The notes: generated by a model not told the origin, from the sequence alone. Positions 1-6,186 are shown, counted from the stretch's first letter. The stretch: 8,588 nucleotides of DNA from Sulfuricurvum sp. (GCA_024635855.1 JAGXHZ010000009.1:1-8588); one strand, 5' to 3'. A program made the numbers and translations.

Positions 1-2
1 GC

Positions 3-272
3 ATCAAAGATGTTATAGTAAACTCCTCGAACTACATCACAACGAGTGACATTGCGATGGAAAAAATGAGAGCACTTGGGATGGGGATTGAGAACATGGA
101 GTTTTTTGCTGTTATGCGTGTAGCGCAAGTGTTTGGAATTCCTGCGGGGGGAGTTTTTTGTATAACTAACTATTGTGATACCAATGCTCACCGCGACTTT
201 ATCGCCAATCACGGGTTTGCCAAAGTGCTTTTGAGCGACCATCTAAAATCAAAAGGATTAATACATGGCTAA
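3..272 (+). CDS. Purine-nucleoside-phosphorylase-like protein, 3' end only
   Basis: This frame is open from base 3 to a TAA at 270-272, so only the last 89 residues of a gene entering from the left are seen. The fragment resembles the C-terminal part of the PNP/UDP phosphorylase fold, enzymes that split purine nucleosides with phosphate into base plus pentose-1-phosphate. The supporting motif is [18 protein letters not shown] followed by CITNYCD. In the family the Met-Glu pair contacts the ribose, and an Asp about 23 residues later is the base-protonating residue. Both are present here at matching spacing. An internal ATG at base 57 is very unlikely to be the true start because the reading frame and the family fold continue upstream. 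The gene overlaps rlmN by 8 bases, which suggests co-transcription. The exact substrate (purine nucleoside, methylthioadenosine or other) cannot be told from this fragment. Confidence 0.78.
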   Translation: MKDVIVNSSNYITTSDIAMEKMRALGMGIENMEFFAVMRVAQVFGIPAGGVFCITNYCDTNAHRDFIANHGFAKVLLSDHLKSKGLIHG

Positions 273-1341
273 ATTGTCACTTCTTGATTTTACCAAAGCA
301 GAGCTGACCTCTATGGTGAAGCCTTCGTTTCGAGCCAAGCAGATATGGGGATGGATTTATCATCAATATGCGACTTCTTTTGATGAAATGCAAAATCTTC
401 CTAAAGCGATGCGTGAGGAGTTAGCGCAGAACTATGAGATACTGCCTCTAAAAATTGCTCGAAAAGAGTGTTCGACCGATGGGACAATCAAGTATCTTTT
501 TGAGCTTGCTGATGGGAAAACGATCGAAACGGTGTGGCTGAAAATGAAAGATGAAAGCATTGATGATGAGGGAAATATCGAAAACGAAGCCCGTTATACC
601 GTCTGTGTTTCGACGCAGGTGGGGTGCAAAGTGGGATGCTCGTTTTGTCTGACTGCCAAGGGGGGATTTACGAGAGATTTGAGCGCGGGTGAAATCGTGG
701 CGCAAGTGCTTGCGGTAAAAGCTGACAATGGTTTGGCTGCAGCTAAGCGGCTTAATATCGTTTATATGGGGATGGGCGAACCTCTCGATAATTTGGATAA
801 TTTGGCGAAAGCAATCACAATTTTCAAAGATGAAGACGGTCTTTCGATTTCGGGAAAACGGCAAACGGTTTCGACGAGCGGGTTAAGTTCTAAAATCGAT
901 AAGCTTGGGGAAATGGATTTGGGTGTTCACATCGCGATCTCTCTTCACGCGGTCGATGATGAGCTTCGTACCGAACTTATTCCGATGAATAAAGCGTACA
1001 ACATAGCTTCCATCATTGATGCTGTAAAACGATTTCCCATCGATACTCGCAAGCGGGTGATGTTCGAGTATCTTGTTATCAAAAATAAAAATGATGATTT
1101 GGTGTCGGCAAAAAAACTCGTCAAGCTGTTGCACGGGATTAAAGCAAAAGTCAATCTTATCTTTTTTAACCCCTATGAAGGAAGCGATTATGAACGTCCT
1201 ACGCGTGCGGATATGGTGAAGTTTAGAGACTATTTAGATGCTCACGGGGTGCTTTGTACGATTCGTGATTCTAAGGGATTAGACATCAGTGCCGCGTGCG
1301 GGCAACTCAAAGAGAAAGAATTAAATGAGGTTGTATCATGA
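265..1341 (+). CDS. rlmN: RlmN, dual-specificity 23S rRNA A2503 / tRNA A37 C2-methyltransferase
   Basis: This is a 358-residue radical SAM enzyme, the usual length for RlmN. The family adds a methyl group to C2 of adenine 2503 in 23S rRNA and of adenine 37 in certain tRNAs, in the cytoplasm, using one SAM for radical chemistry and one as methyl donor. The CxxxCxxC cluster motif is C121-C125-C128. C345 in AACGQL matches the methyl-carrying cysteine (E. coli C355), and C114 matches its partner (E. coli C118); the 7-residue spacing from that cysteine to the cluster is kept. The MGMGEP loop (168-173) and an SLHA segment (226-229) are also present. The start ATG is preceded by AAAAGGA with a 7-base gap and overlaps the upstream phosphorylase stop, which suggests translational coupling. 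The last bases (ATGA) also carry the start of a micro-ORF. No key residue is missing. Confidence 0.97.
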   Translation: MAKLSLLDFTKAELTSMVKPSFRAKQIWGWIYHQYATSFDEMQNLPKAMREELAQNYEILPLKIARKECSTDGTIKYLFELADGKTIETVWLKMKDESIDDEGNIENEARYTVCVSTQVGCKVGCSFCLTAKGGFTRDLSAGEIVAQVLAVKADNGLAAAKRLNIVYMGMGEPLDNLDNLAKAITIFKDEDGLSISGKRQTVSTSGLSSKIDKLGEMDLGVHIAISLHAVDDELRTELIPMNKAYNIASIIDAVKRFPIDTRKRVMFEYLVIKNKNDDLVSAKKLVKLLHGIKAKVNLIFFNPYEGSDYERPTRADMVKFRDYLDAHGVLCTIRDSKGLDISAACGQLKEKELNEVVS

Positions 1342-1433
1342 GCATGATGGATTGGTTTCAAGTCGGGTTTTTAGTGATCGTAGTAGCTGTTGGGCTAGGT
1401 GGTTTTGTTTGGGCAGTGATGAAAAAAGATTAA
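1338..1433 (+). CDS. 31-residue single-pass membrane micro-protein downstream of rlmN
   Basis: An ATG at 1338 overlaps the rlmN stop as ATGA and opens 31 codons ending in TAA. The product starts [14 protein letters not shown], has one hydrophobic helix (about residues 9-28) and ends with the charged tail KKD. A TGAGG ribosome-binding sequence at 1326-1330 lies 7 bases ahead, inside rlmN. That, together with the coupled overlap, is the main reason to believe it is translated. In length and style it resembles small cytochrome-oxidase assembly peptides (CcoS or CcoQ type), but I see no diagnostic motif and there is no oxidase gene nearby, so no function is assigned. Alternative starts are the ATGs at codons 3 and 4. 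It is too short for most gene callers and may be unannotated in related genomes. Confidence 0.55.
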   Translation: MSMMDWFQVGFLVIVVAVGLGGFVWAVMKKD

Positions 1434-1459
1434 TTCGGCACCCCTTGTTTTGAAAAGTT

Positions 1460-2164
1460 TCATTCATCCTCTTTTACTGGAGCGAGTGAAACTCGATTTC
1501 TACCGTTTGCTTTACTTATATAGAGTGCGTCATCGGCAGCTTTTAGAAGTTCATCTTCGTGTATTCCATGGAGATTGAACATAGAGATTCCAGCTGAAAT
1601 CGTGACTGAAATCGTATGCTCATCGTAGATGGTTAGCTTATTTTGAATTTTTTTGCGACACATCTCCATCCGCACGAATGCTTTATCCATGGTTATCCCT
1701 GACATAACGATAAGAAACTCTTCACCGCCAAAACGACAGAGAAAATCATTTTGGCGAATGGATTCAAGAAGGCATGCTGCAACATTTTTTAGTACGGCAT
1801 CTCCTGCCGCGTGTCCATAGGTATCATTAATGACTTTAAAATGGTCTAAATCGATCATTACAAGGGATAATGGTGTCATGTCACGTTGTGCTCGTACTAT
1901 TTCTCGAGGCAGTATTTCAGTAATGTAGCGGCGATTGTAAAGACCCGTTAGTGAATCATGAATGGCTTGCTCTTTGATTTTACAATTAAGCCGATAAATA
2001 TATATGGCAGCAAATCCGATAACCGCCAATAACACCAAGGCAATGGCGAGAGAATAGTAAAGCCAGCGAAACTGAAGAGCAATCTCTTCCAAGGGCTTGC
2101 CAAAAAGAAATAAGGGGAGGAGTAATGTTCCCAAAAATAAGAAGAGAATATTTCTTTTTTTCAT
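1460..2164 (-). CDS. Membrane diguanylate cyclase (GGDEF) lacking its periplasmic sensor domain
   Basis: This 234-residue protein is predicted to make cyclic di-GMP from two GTP at the inner membrane. It has an N-terminal hydrophobic signal/anchor (about 4-21), a stub of about 13 residues (GKPLEEIALQFRW), a transmembrane helix (about 36-58), then a GGDEF domain. The DSLTGLYNRR opening is at 70-79 and the active-site GGEEF at 146-150. An RQND inhibitory I-site (137-140) sits exactly five residues before it, so both catalysis and product feedback look intact. It aligns without other gaps to the cyclase encoded at 2992-4563, about two thirds identical over the transmembrane and GGDEF part, but 290 codons are missing between the stub and the helix. 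I chose the ATG 8 bases after a perfect AGGAGG; a GTG directly before it (2167) is an alternative. It converges with the micro-ORF after only 26 bases, and I see no terminator there. Confidence 0.92.
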   Translation of the reverse strand: MKKRNILFLFLGTLLLPLFLFGKPLEEIALQFRWLYYSLAIALVLLAVIGFAAIYIYRLNCKIKEQAIHDSLTGLYNRRYITEILPREIVRAQRDMTPLSLVMIDLDHFKVINDTYGHAAGDAVLKNVAACLLESIRQNDFLCRFGGEEFLIVMSGITMDKAFVRMEMCRKKIQNKLTIYDEHTISVTISAGISMFNLHGIHEDELLKAADDALYISKANGRNRVSLAPVKEDE

Positions 2165-2172
2165 CACAGGAA

Positions 2173-2178
2173 CCTCCT
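2173..2178 (-). promoter_or_regulatory. Consensus ribosome-binding site of the short diguanylate cyclase
   Basis: AGGAGG on the minus strand is a perfect Shine-Dalgarno core. It is 8 bases before the ATG at 2164 and 5 before the GTG at 2167. The paralogous cyclase has the related AGTAGG at the equivalent place, which helps fix the start of that gene as well. Confidence 0.7.
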
Positions 2179-2193
2179 CTTGAGCTATGTTTA

Positions 2194-2216
2194 TTACATA
2201 TCTATATTTAATGTAA
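2194..2216 (-). promoter_or_regulatory. Inverted repeat TTACAT-N11-ATGTAA ahead of the short cyclase
   Basis: Two perfect 6-base arms are separated by 11 AT-rich bases, 30 to 52 bases upstream of the start codon. The size and two-fold symmetry suit a site for a dimeric DNA-binding regulator overlapping the promoter of the cyclase gene. The rest of the 132-base gap (2165-2296) shows no clear terminator for the upstream channel gene. Because the region is AT-rich, a chance repeat is possible. Confidence 0.3.
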
Positions 2217-2296
2217 CAAACAAAAATGAGATATTTGTGTTGAGAATTTCTTTATTGTTGCGGCTTTAGGATTGGGCGGGGATGAAAAAAATTAAT

Positions 2297-2992
2297 TCAC
2301 CATGTATATTTGACCATTGCTTGAAAGACGTCATTGTCTTGGTGGTAAGTGTTTTCGTGATAATAATGCCACTCCGTTCCCACTTCTAATTTTCCAGAAG
2401 TTATTCCAACTGAGGGTGCCAAATCAAATAACAACTGGTTTTGGGTTAAAAAATCTACGGTTGTCCAGTCACTAAATCCTTCGAAATGCCATCGATCATT
2501 TAAAGTCAAGGAGTAGTTTGCCGAAAGTTGATACGTATTGTCACCGATATTTTGAATTTTTCGATACACATTGAGTCCAAATACATCAAATCCCGGAATA
2601 TTCAGATCAGTTCCTATCCCATATAAATCAGCTCGGTATCCATCACAGCGATTATGTTGATAGGCTCCATACCACTCTTTTATAATGCTATCGGATGTTG
2701 GAGTATTGGTCAATTTATTGAGGCTGATGCGAGGCGAGAACTCACCGTAAAGGTCATTCTTGAGATTGCTAAACTGTAATCCTTTTTTGGCGTAAGCATA
2801 TTCGGCAAACATATACAAATCGCCATACGCCCACGTTCGATAATGTTCGGCTGTTAGTGTTTGTTTTGCACCTGTTTGGGTATCGAGAAAGGTTGCTCCT
2901 TCAAAATTGCCATATAAATATTGGATATTGCTCGTTGAAAAAGCGACCAGATGTGTGACTAGAAAAGAGGAAAGCAAGAGTATTCGTTTCAT
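2297..2992 (-). CDS. Tsx-like outer-membrane channel protein
   Basis: This 231-residue protein has a signal peptide (MKRILLLSSFLVTHLVAF, then STS). The mature part alternates aromatic and polar residues as in a beta-barrel and ends in AMVKYTW, a C-terminal aromatic signal for barrel insertion. Its order of segments matches the Tsx/OmpK nucleoside-channel family: SNIQYLYGNFEG at the mature N-terminus, then YGEFSPRISL, GIGTDLNIPGFDVFGLNVY, TYQLSANYSL, a DW followed by LTQNQLLFDL, and a VGTEWHYYH strand. Such channels pass nucleosides or similar small molecules through the outer membrane; the substrate here is unknown. Its ATG shares one base with the stop of the upstream sensor cyclase (TAATG), and only a weak purine run precedes it, so translation is probably coupled. 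It lies between two paralogous cyclases, suggesting that it admits the ligand sensed by one of them. Confidence 0.85.
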   Translation of the reverse strand: MKRILLLSSFLVTHLVAFSTSNIQYLYGNFEGATFLDTQTGAKQTLTAEHYRTWAYGDLYMFAEYAYAKKGLQFSNLKNDLYGEFSPRISLNKLTNTPTSDSIIKEWYGAYQHNRCDGYRADLYGIGTDLNIPGFDVFGLNVYRKIQNIGDNTYQLSANYSLTLNDRWHFEGFSDWTTVDFLTQNQLLFDLAPSVGITSGKLEVGTEWHYYHENTYHQDNDVFQAMVKYTW

Positions 2993-4563
2993 TAAACTTC
3001 TTTTATTTGGGCTAGAGTGATTTGGTTACGACCGTTTACTTTGCTCATATAGAGTGCATCATCGGCAGCTTTTAGGAGTTCATCTTCCAGTGTCCCGTGG
3101 GCATTGAACATAGCAATACCTCCTGACATCGTAATGGAAATTTGATGAGTATTGTAGAGTATTATCATATTTTGAATCTCTTTTCGACACTGTTCCATGC
3201 GCAAGGATGCCTGATCGATAGGCATGCCCGGCATAACCAATATAAACTCTTCGCCTCCGTAACGGCATACAAAATCATTTTGGCGAATCGATCCAATGAG
3301 GTAGGTCGCAATACTTTGAAGTACTGCATCTCCTGCGGCGTGACCATAGGTATCGTTAACGGCTTTGAAATGATCCAAATCGATTATAACAACAGAGAGT
3401 GGTATTCTTTCTCGTTGCGCCCGTACTATTTCTTTTTGCAAGGTCTCATCGAGGTATCGGCGGTTGTAAAGACCCGTTAGCGGATCACGAATAGATTGTT
3501 CTTTGATTTTACAATTGAGTCGGTAGATGGTCCAAGCAATCAATCCAATAATAATGAGCAACGCCAACGAAAGTGCAAGGGAATAGTAAAGCCATGTCTG
3601 ATCTTTGGTCGTATTGGGATTGTAAATAAATCCGTTTGGAATACGTGCTGTGGAGATGAATCCTAGTTTGTAGTAGGTTTGGGCAATATAGTCCCATCGT
3701 GAAGGATTCATGTGACCTACTTCGATGAGTTCAGGTACCATGAGTTTACGAATTTCAGCTGCTTCAAAACGGAGATGATCTCGTGTTTTTAGTTTTGAAT
3801 AGCGAGCTAAAATGAGATCAATGGTTTCTTCTGGATGTGCTAATGCATAAACCCATCCGCGTAAACTTGCTTCACGAAAGGCCTTGGCTCGGTCCGGGTA
3901 CTGTGAGACTTCATCATCGCTGGTAAACAGACAGTCGCTGTAAAAATCAACTCCGTATTTGCGCGGATCGATGGTGACATAGTCAATCCCTTGTTGCTTG
4001 AGGTAATAAGGTTCGTTGGTCGAGTAACCATTGAATGCGTCTACTTTTCGTGAAATCAAATCATCAATATTAAAGGTACTTTCTATAATATTGAGCTTAT
4101 CAATTTTGATTCCTTCATTATAAAAGAGGGCGAGGAGTTCGGCATTTTCGATATTTTTGGTCATCATCAGTCGTTTATCAACCATATCGACAATACTGCT
4201 AATATGAGAGTCTTTTCGTAAAATCCAGACATTGGGGGAGGTTTGAAAGAGTGCAGCTAATACGACAACAGGTTTGCCGCTCAGACGCTCATTTATGAGA
4301 CCTGAATTGCCAACACCGTATTGCGCGCGTCCTTCAACGACTTCTTCAACAGGGTGGGGATGTTTGTCGTTGGCTTCTAAAATCGTGACATTCAGCCCTG
4401 CATTACGATAATATCCTTTTTCTTTTGCCATGTAATATCCGGCGAATTGGAACTGATGAAGCCATCGAAGCTGAAGAGTAATATCTTCTAAGGGTTTTCC
4501 AAAGAGGAAAGAAGGGAGGATTAAGATCCCAAAAAACAAGAGAAAAATGTGTCTTTTATTCAA
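2992..4563 (-). CDS. Diguanylate cyclase with NMT1/THI5-like periplasmic ligand-binding domain
   Basis: This 523-residue inner-membrane sensor has a signal peptide or anchor (3-22), a periplasmic substrate-binding-protein-like domain (about 24-318), a transmembrane helix (324-347) and a cytoplasmic GGDEF domain. The sensor part begins LQLRWLHQFQFAGYYMAKEK, typical of NMT1/THI5 and SsuA-type binding proteins, and keeps the YGVGNSGL and DAFNGYSTNEPYYL segments of that fold. GGEEF is at 436-440 with an RQND I-site at 427-430, so an active, feedback-inhibited cyclase is expected. A ligand such as a pyrimidine, thiamine precursor or sulfonate is suggested by the family only. An ATG at 4614 would add 17 residues, but it has no ribosome-binding site and lies inside a likely -10 box. 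The TTG at 4563 follows AGTAGG by 6 bases and gives a normal signal peptide aligned with the paralogue. The stop overlaps the Tsx-like gene start. Confidence 0.9.
   Translation of the reverse strand: MNKRHIFLLFFGILILPSFLFGKPLEDITLQLRWLHQFQFAGYYMAKEKGYYRNAGLNVTILEANDKHPHPVEEVVEGRAQYGVGNSGLINERLSGKPVVVLAALFQTSPNVWILRKDSHISSIVDMVDKRLMMTKNIENAELLALFYNEGIKIDKLNIIESTFNIDDLISRKVDAFNGYSTNEPYYLKQQGIDYVTIDPRKYGVDFYSDCLFTSDDEVSQYPDRAKAFREASLRGWVYALAHPEETIDLILARYSKLKTRDHLRFEAAEIRKLMVPELIEVGHMNPSRWDYIAQTYYKLGFISTARIPNGFIYNPNTTKDQTWLYYSLALSLALLIIIGLIAWTIYRLNCKIKEQSIRDPLTGLYNRRYLDETLQKEIVRAQRERIPLSVVIIDLDHFKAVNDTYGHAAGDAVLQSIATYLIGSIRQNDFVCRYGGEEFILVMPGMPIDQASLRMEQCRKEIQNMIILYNTHQISITMSGGIAMFNAHGTLEDELLKAADDALYMSKVNGRNQITLAQIKEV
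3589..4465 (-). other. Sensor-domain segment bounded by 7-base direct repeats, absent from the paralogue
   Basis: On the coding strand the heptamer ATGGCTT occurs at both ends, at 4465-4459 (R-W-L-H) and at 3595-3589 (T-W-L-Y). The copies are exactly 870 bases (290 codons) apart. The short cyclase has a single TGGCTT at 2065-2060 reading R-W-L-Y, that is, the left flank of the first copy joined to the right flank of the second. This is what a deletion between the two short repeats would leave in a duplicated copy. Confidence 0.7.
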
Positions 4564-4604
4564 TAGAGACCTACTATAAAATTTTTTGTTATGTATGTTC
4601 ACCA

Positions 4605-4613
4605 ATTGTAGCA
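4605..4613 (-). promoter_or_regulatory. Extended -10 promoter element for the cyclase/Tsx/cyclase run
   Basis: The minus strand reads TGCTACAAT, an extended -10 (TGn plus a TATAAT-like hexamer with one mismatch), about 40 bases ahead of the TTG start at 4563. It overlaps the ATG at 4614, which argues against that ATG being used. No good -35 is visible; instead a palindrome occupies that position. Confidence 0.35.
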
Positions 4614-4626
4614 TAAGAAAGGATTA

Positions 4627-4638
4627 TTAATCGATTAA
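4627..4638. promoter_or_regulatory. 12-base perfect palindrome TTAATCGATTAA at the -35 position
   Basis: A perfect two-fold symmetric sequence lies about 17 bases upstream of the proposed -10 hexamer, in the 92-base gap between the M23 peptidase and the sensor cyclase. Its position suits an operator or activator site. Its AT-rich make-up means chance cannot be excluded. No hairpin terminator followed by a T-run was found in this gap. Confidence 0.25.
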
Positions 4639-4655
4639 ATTTATCTATCGAATAT

Positions 4656-5507
4656 TTATTGTGATATTTTTGTAACATTTTGTGCCATCATGGGTAACTT
4701 ATCGAAGAGTGTTTCGATTTGTGCCATAAAATGGATCGGATCGCTTTGGATACCGTGTATCATTATCCCAAAATGGAGATGGGGTCCGGTGATACGTCCG
4801 GTTGCTCCACTCAACCCTATGGGTTGCCCTTGCGTCACGGTATCTCCCACTTTTACATCCAGCTGACTAAAATGAAAATAGCACGTATAGATCCCTTCAC
4901 CATGATCAATGATAACCGTTCCTCCTGAGTAATAACGATCTTTGGCAAGGACGACGACTCCATCGTTGGATGCGAGTATCGGTAGGGGTGTTTTGGCTCT
5001 GAAATCAACTCCTCCGTGATAACTTTTTAAAACACCGTTATAGGTACGGGCAGAACCATATTCACTCGTGGTTATCGACTCTATAGGGCGGATAAACGGT
5101 TTGTTCCAATAACGTATCGGGTTATAGGCGGCATAGATTTTTTCGGCTTCGGCTTTCTCCTGAGCAATTCTTTTTAATGCTTCCGGGGGAGGAGTTACTT
5201 TTGCGCTTTCGACGACCAGTATTTCACTCGGGTAAGGAGCTTTTGAAATTTCTATACCAAGAGTAAGATTCCCATCAGGGGTATTCCATTGCCCATCTTG
5301 CAATGAGGGAGGCGTATGGTAATCGATAGGGAGAATAACAAAACCCAATTGTGGGTTCAGGGGATGAGGCAGTACGGTAATATTATGCTCATTGAAGCTG
5401 ACCATCCCATGAGGTGAATTTAAGGGGAGAACAAGCGCTTTTCCGTTTTCTGCCTCGTAAGCGATGAGAGAATAGACGGTAAAACAAACTAAAAAGAAAA
5501 TTTTCAT
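4656..5507 (-). CDS. Secreted M23 (LytM-type) zinc metallopeptidase
   Basis: This 283-residue protein is predicted to be exported and to cut peptide cross-links in peptidoglycan, for growth, cell shape or separation. It has a signal peptide (about 1-17), a beta-rich N-terminal part (20-105), a short charged helix rich in Ala, Glu and Lys (about 108-128), and a C-terminal M23 domain (about 140-262). The zinc ligands H164 and D168 (HGGVD) and H245 (PHLHFG) and the catalytic histidines H212 and H243 are all present, so it should be active rather than a LytM regulator. The GATGRITGPHLHFG stretch is typical of the Campylobacterota members of this family. The ATG lacks a recognisable Shine-Dalgarno sequence, having only an A-rich lead. 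It is divergent from the chemosensory operon and is 92 bases upstream of the sensor cyclase on the same strand, with no clear terminator between them, so some read-through is possible. Confidence 0.93.
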   Translation of the reverse strand: MKIFFLVCFTVYSLIAYEAENGKALVLPLNSPHGMVSFNEHNITVLPHPLNPQLGFVILPIDYHTPPSLQDGQWNTPDGNLTLGIEISKAPYPSEILVVESAKVTPPPEALKRIAQEKAEAEKIYAAYNPIRYWNKPFIRPIESITTSEYGSARTYNGVLKSYHGGVDFRAKTPLPILASNDGVVVLAKDRYYSGGTVIIDHGEGIYTCYFHFSQLDVKVGDTVTQGQPIGLSGATGRITGPHLHFGIMIHGIQSDPIHFMAQIETLFDKLPMMAQNVTKISQ

Positions 5508-5521
5508 GATAAAGGACTTTT

Positions 5522-5535
5522 TTGATAAAAATCAT
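5522..5535. promoter_or_regulatory. CRP/FNR-like box TTGAT-AAAA-ATCAT in the divergent gap
   Basis: The site matches 9 of 10 fixed positions of the classical TTGAT-N4-ATCAA motif. It overlaps a TATGAT hexamer (5531-5536, minus strand) that could be the -10 of the M23 gene. It also lies about 30 bases before a TATTAT hexamer (5551-5556, plus strand) that could serve the PAS/receptor operon. The gap 5508-5648 also holds the short palindromes TACATGTA (5545-5552) and TAACGTTA (5601-5608). All of this is by eye, and the DNA is AT-rich. Confidence 0.28.
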
Positions 5536-5634
5536 ACACTTTTTTACATGTATTATTCCTAAGCATAAGAGATAGACCATTCAGTGAATATTTAGAAATC
5601 TAACGTTAAGCTATGCGACATTTAGGTTCGCGAT

Positions 5635-5641
5635 GGAGGAG
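5635..5641 (+). promoter_or_regulatory. Strong ribosome-binding site of the PAS gene
   Basis: GGAGGAG lies 7 bases before the ATG at 5649 and fixes that start. The receptor gene that follows has only the shorter AAGGA (6176-6180), which suggests that the PAS protein is translated more strongly. Confidence 0.65.
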
Positions 5642-5648
5642 TTAAATA

Positions 5649-6077
5649 ATGGCAAAAACGGATGATACACTCAAGGTTGAAGGGCTAACATTTTTAGATG
5701 ATGGAGAAGTGCTATACGACGATTTGTATTTACTGTCAGAAACCGATGAAAAAGGGATTGTTACCTATGCAAGTGATTCCTTTGCCAAAGTTGCGGGATG
5801 GAAAGCGATTGACTTGATTGGGCAAGCTCATAACGTTGTTCGCCATTCTGATATGCCTCGCGCCGCATTTAAATCATTATGGGATGATGTTCAAGCCAAA
5901 GGTTTTTGGACCGGATTTGTTAAAAATGCCCGTAAAGGCGGCGGCTTTTATTGGGTCTATGCTACCGTTTTGCGCTCTACTGATAAAAATGGGAGCGTTA
6001 AATATGTTTCCATCCGTATCAAACCTTCACGTGACGACATCAAAAAATCAGAAGCGCTTTATGCGACACTTGATTAA
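5649..6077 (+). CDS. Stand-alone Aer-type PAS protein, probable FAD-binding redox sensor
   Basis: This 142-residue cytoplasmic protein is essentially one PAS domain (about 22-125) with no membrane segment and no output domain. HNVVRHSDMP (61-70) corresponds to the FAD-binding stretch of E. coli Aer: R65, H66 and D68 match Aer R57, H58 and D60, and W78 and F74 match Aer W70 and F66 by spacing. The following WTGFVKNARKGGGFYWVYA segment is also typical of the Aer/CetB group. Such domains sense cellular redox state through bound FAD and drive energy taxis. Because it has no signalling domain it must act on a partner, most simply the soluble receptor encoded 109 bases downstream, much as CetB works with CetA in Campylobacter jejuni. 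Unlike CetA, this partner is not membrane-bound. FAD binding is inferred from conserved residues only; haem or no cofactor is possible. Confidence 0.92.
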   Translation: MAKTDDTLKVEGLTFLDDGEVLYDDLYLLSETDEKGIVTYASDSFAKVAGWKAIDLIGQAHNVVRHSDMPRAAFKSLWDDVQAKGFWTGFVKNARKGGGFYWVYATVLRSTDKNGSVKYVSIRIKPSRDDIKKSEALYATLD

Positions 6078-6080
6078 TAA

Positions 6081-6158
6081 GCACACAAGTGTGCGCTGGG
6101 CTCACTGCCGAAGTGAATACAGCGTTAGCGTAGTCAATCGGGATTGCATTCCGATGAC
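6081..6158 (+). other. Three successive hairpins between the PAS and receptor genes
   Basis: The gap 6078-6186 can fold into three stems. The first pairs GCACAC with GTGTGC (6081-6094). The second is a two-tier stem: CGCTG (6094-6098) with CAGCG (6120-6124), enclosing TCACT (6102-6106) and AGTGA (6112-6116) around the loop GCCGA. The third pairs GTCAATCGG (6133-6141) with CCGATGAC (6151-6158), with one bulged A and a 9-base loop. No T-run follows any of them, so these are not ordinary terminators. They could stabilise the upstream PAS message end, mark a processing site or tune receptor expression. The ribosome-binding site AAGGA of the receptor gene lies outside the stems. A decayed repeat element is another possibility. 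Confidence 0.4.
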
Positions 6159-6186
6159 GTTAGAATTAAGTAAATAAGGATATAAC

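Noticed and set aside
448..864. Antisense frame of 138 codons within rlmN
   Set aside because: It lies fully within the conserved rlmN frame and its translation has no recognisable motif.
1434..1459. Shared terminator between the convergent micro-ORF and short cyclase
   Set aside because: Only a weak TGAAA/TTTCA pairing with a 2-base loop is present, with no GC-rich stem and no clear T-run. Nothing here can be called a terminator.
1460..2164. Short cyclase as a pseudogene
   Set aside because: The frame is intact, the ribosome-binding site is perfect, and the GGEEF and I-site residues are all kept after long divergence. This fits a working gene better than a decaying one.
3142..3480. 112-codon + strand frame opposite the GGDEF domain of the sensor cyclase
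   Set aside because: It is antisense to conserved catalytic sequence, with no ribosome-binding site or domain.
4564..4614. ATG at 4614 as start of the sensor cyclase (540 residues)
   Set aside because: It has no ribosome-binding site, overlaps a likely extended -10 and adds a polar lead ahead of the signal peptide that the paralogue lacks. The TTG at 4563 is better supported, though not proven.
5649..6077. Naming the PAS gene cetB or aer
   Set aside because: It shares the FAD-binding residues with both, but its partner is a soluble two-hairpin receptor rather than CetA, and it lacks the Aer output half. Orthology cannot be settled by eye.
5818..6177. 119-codon + strand frame overlapping the PAS gene and crossing the gap to the receptor
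   Set aside because: It is out of frame with the well-recognised PAS domain, its sequence looks random and no ribosome-binding site is evident. The gap part is better explained by hairpins.
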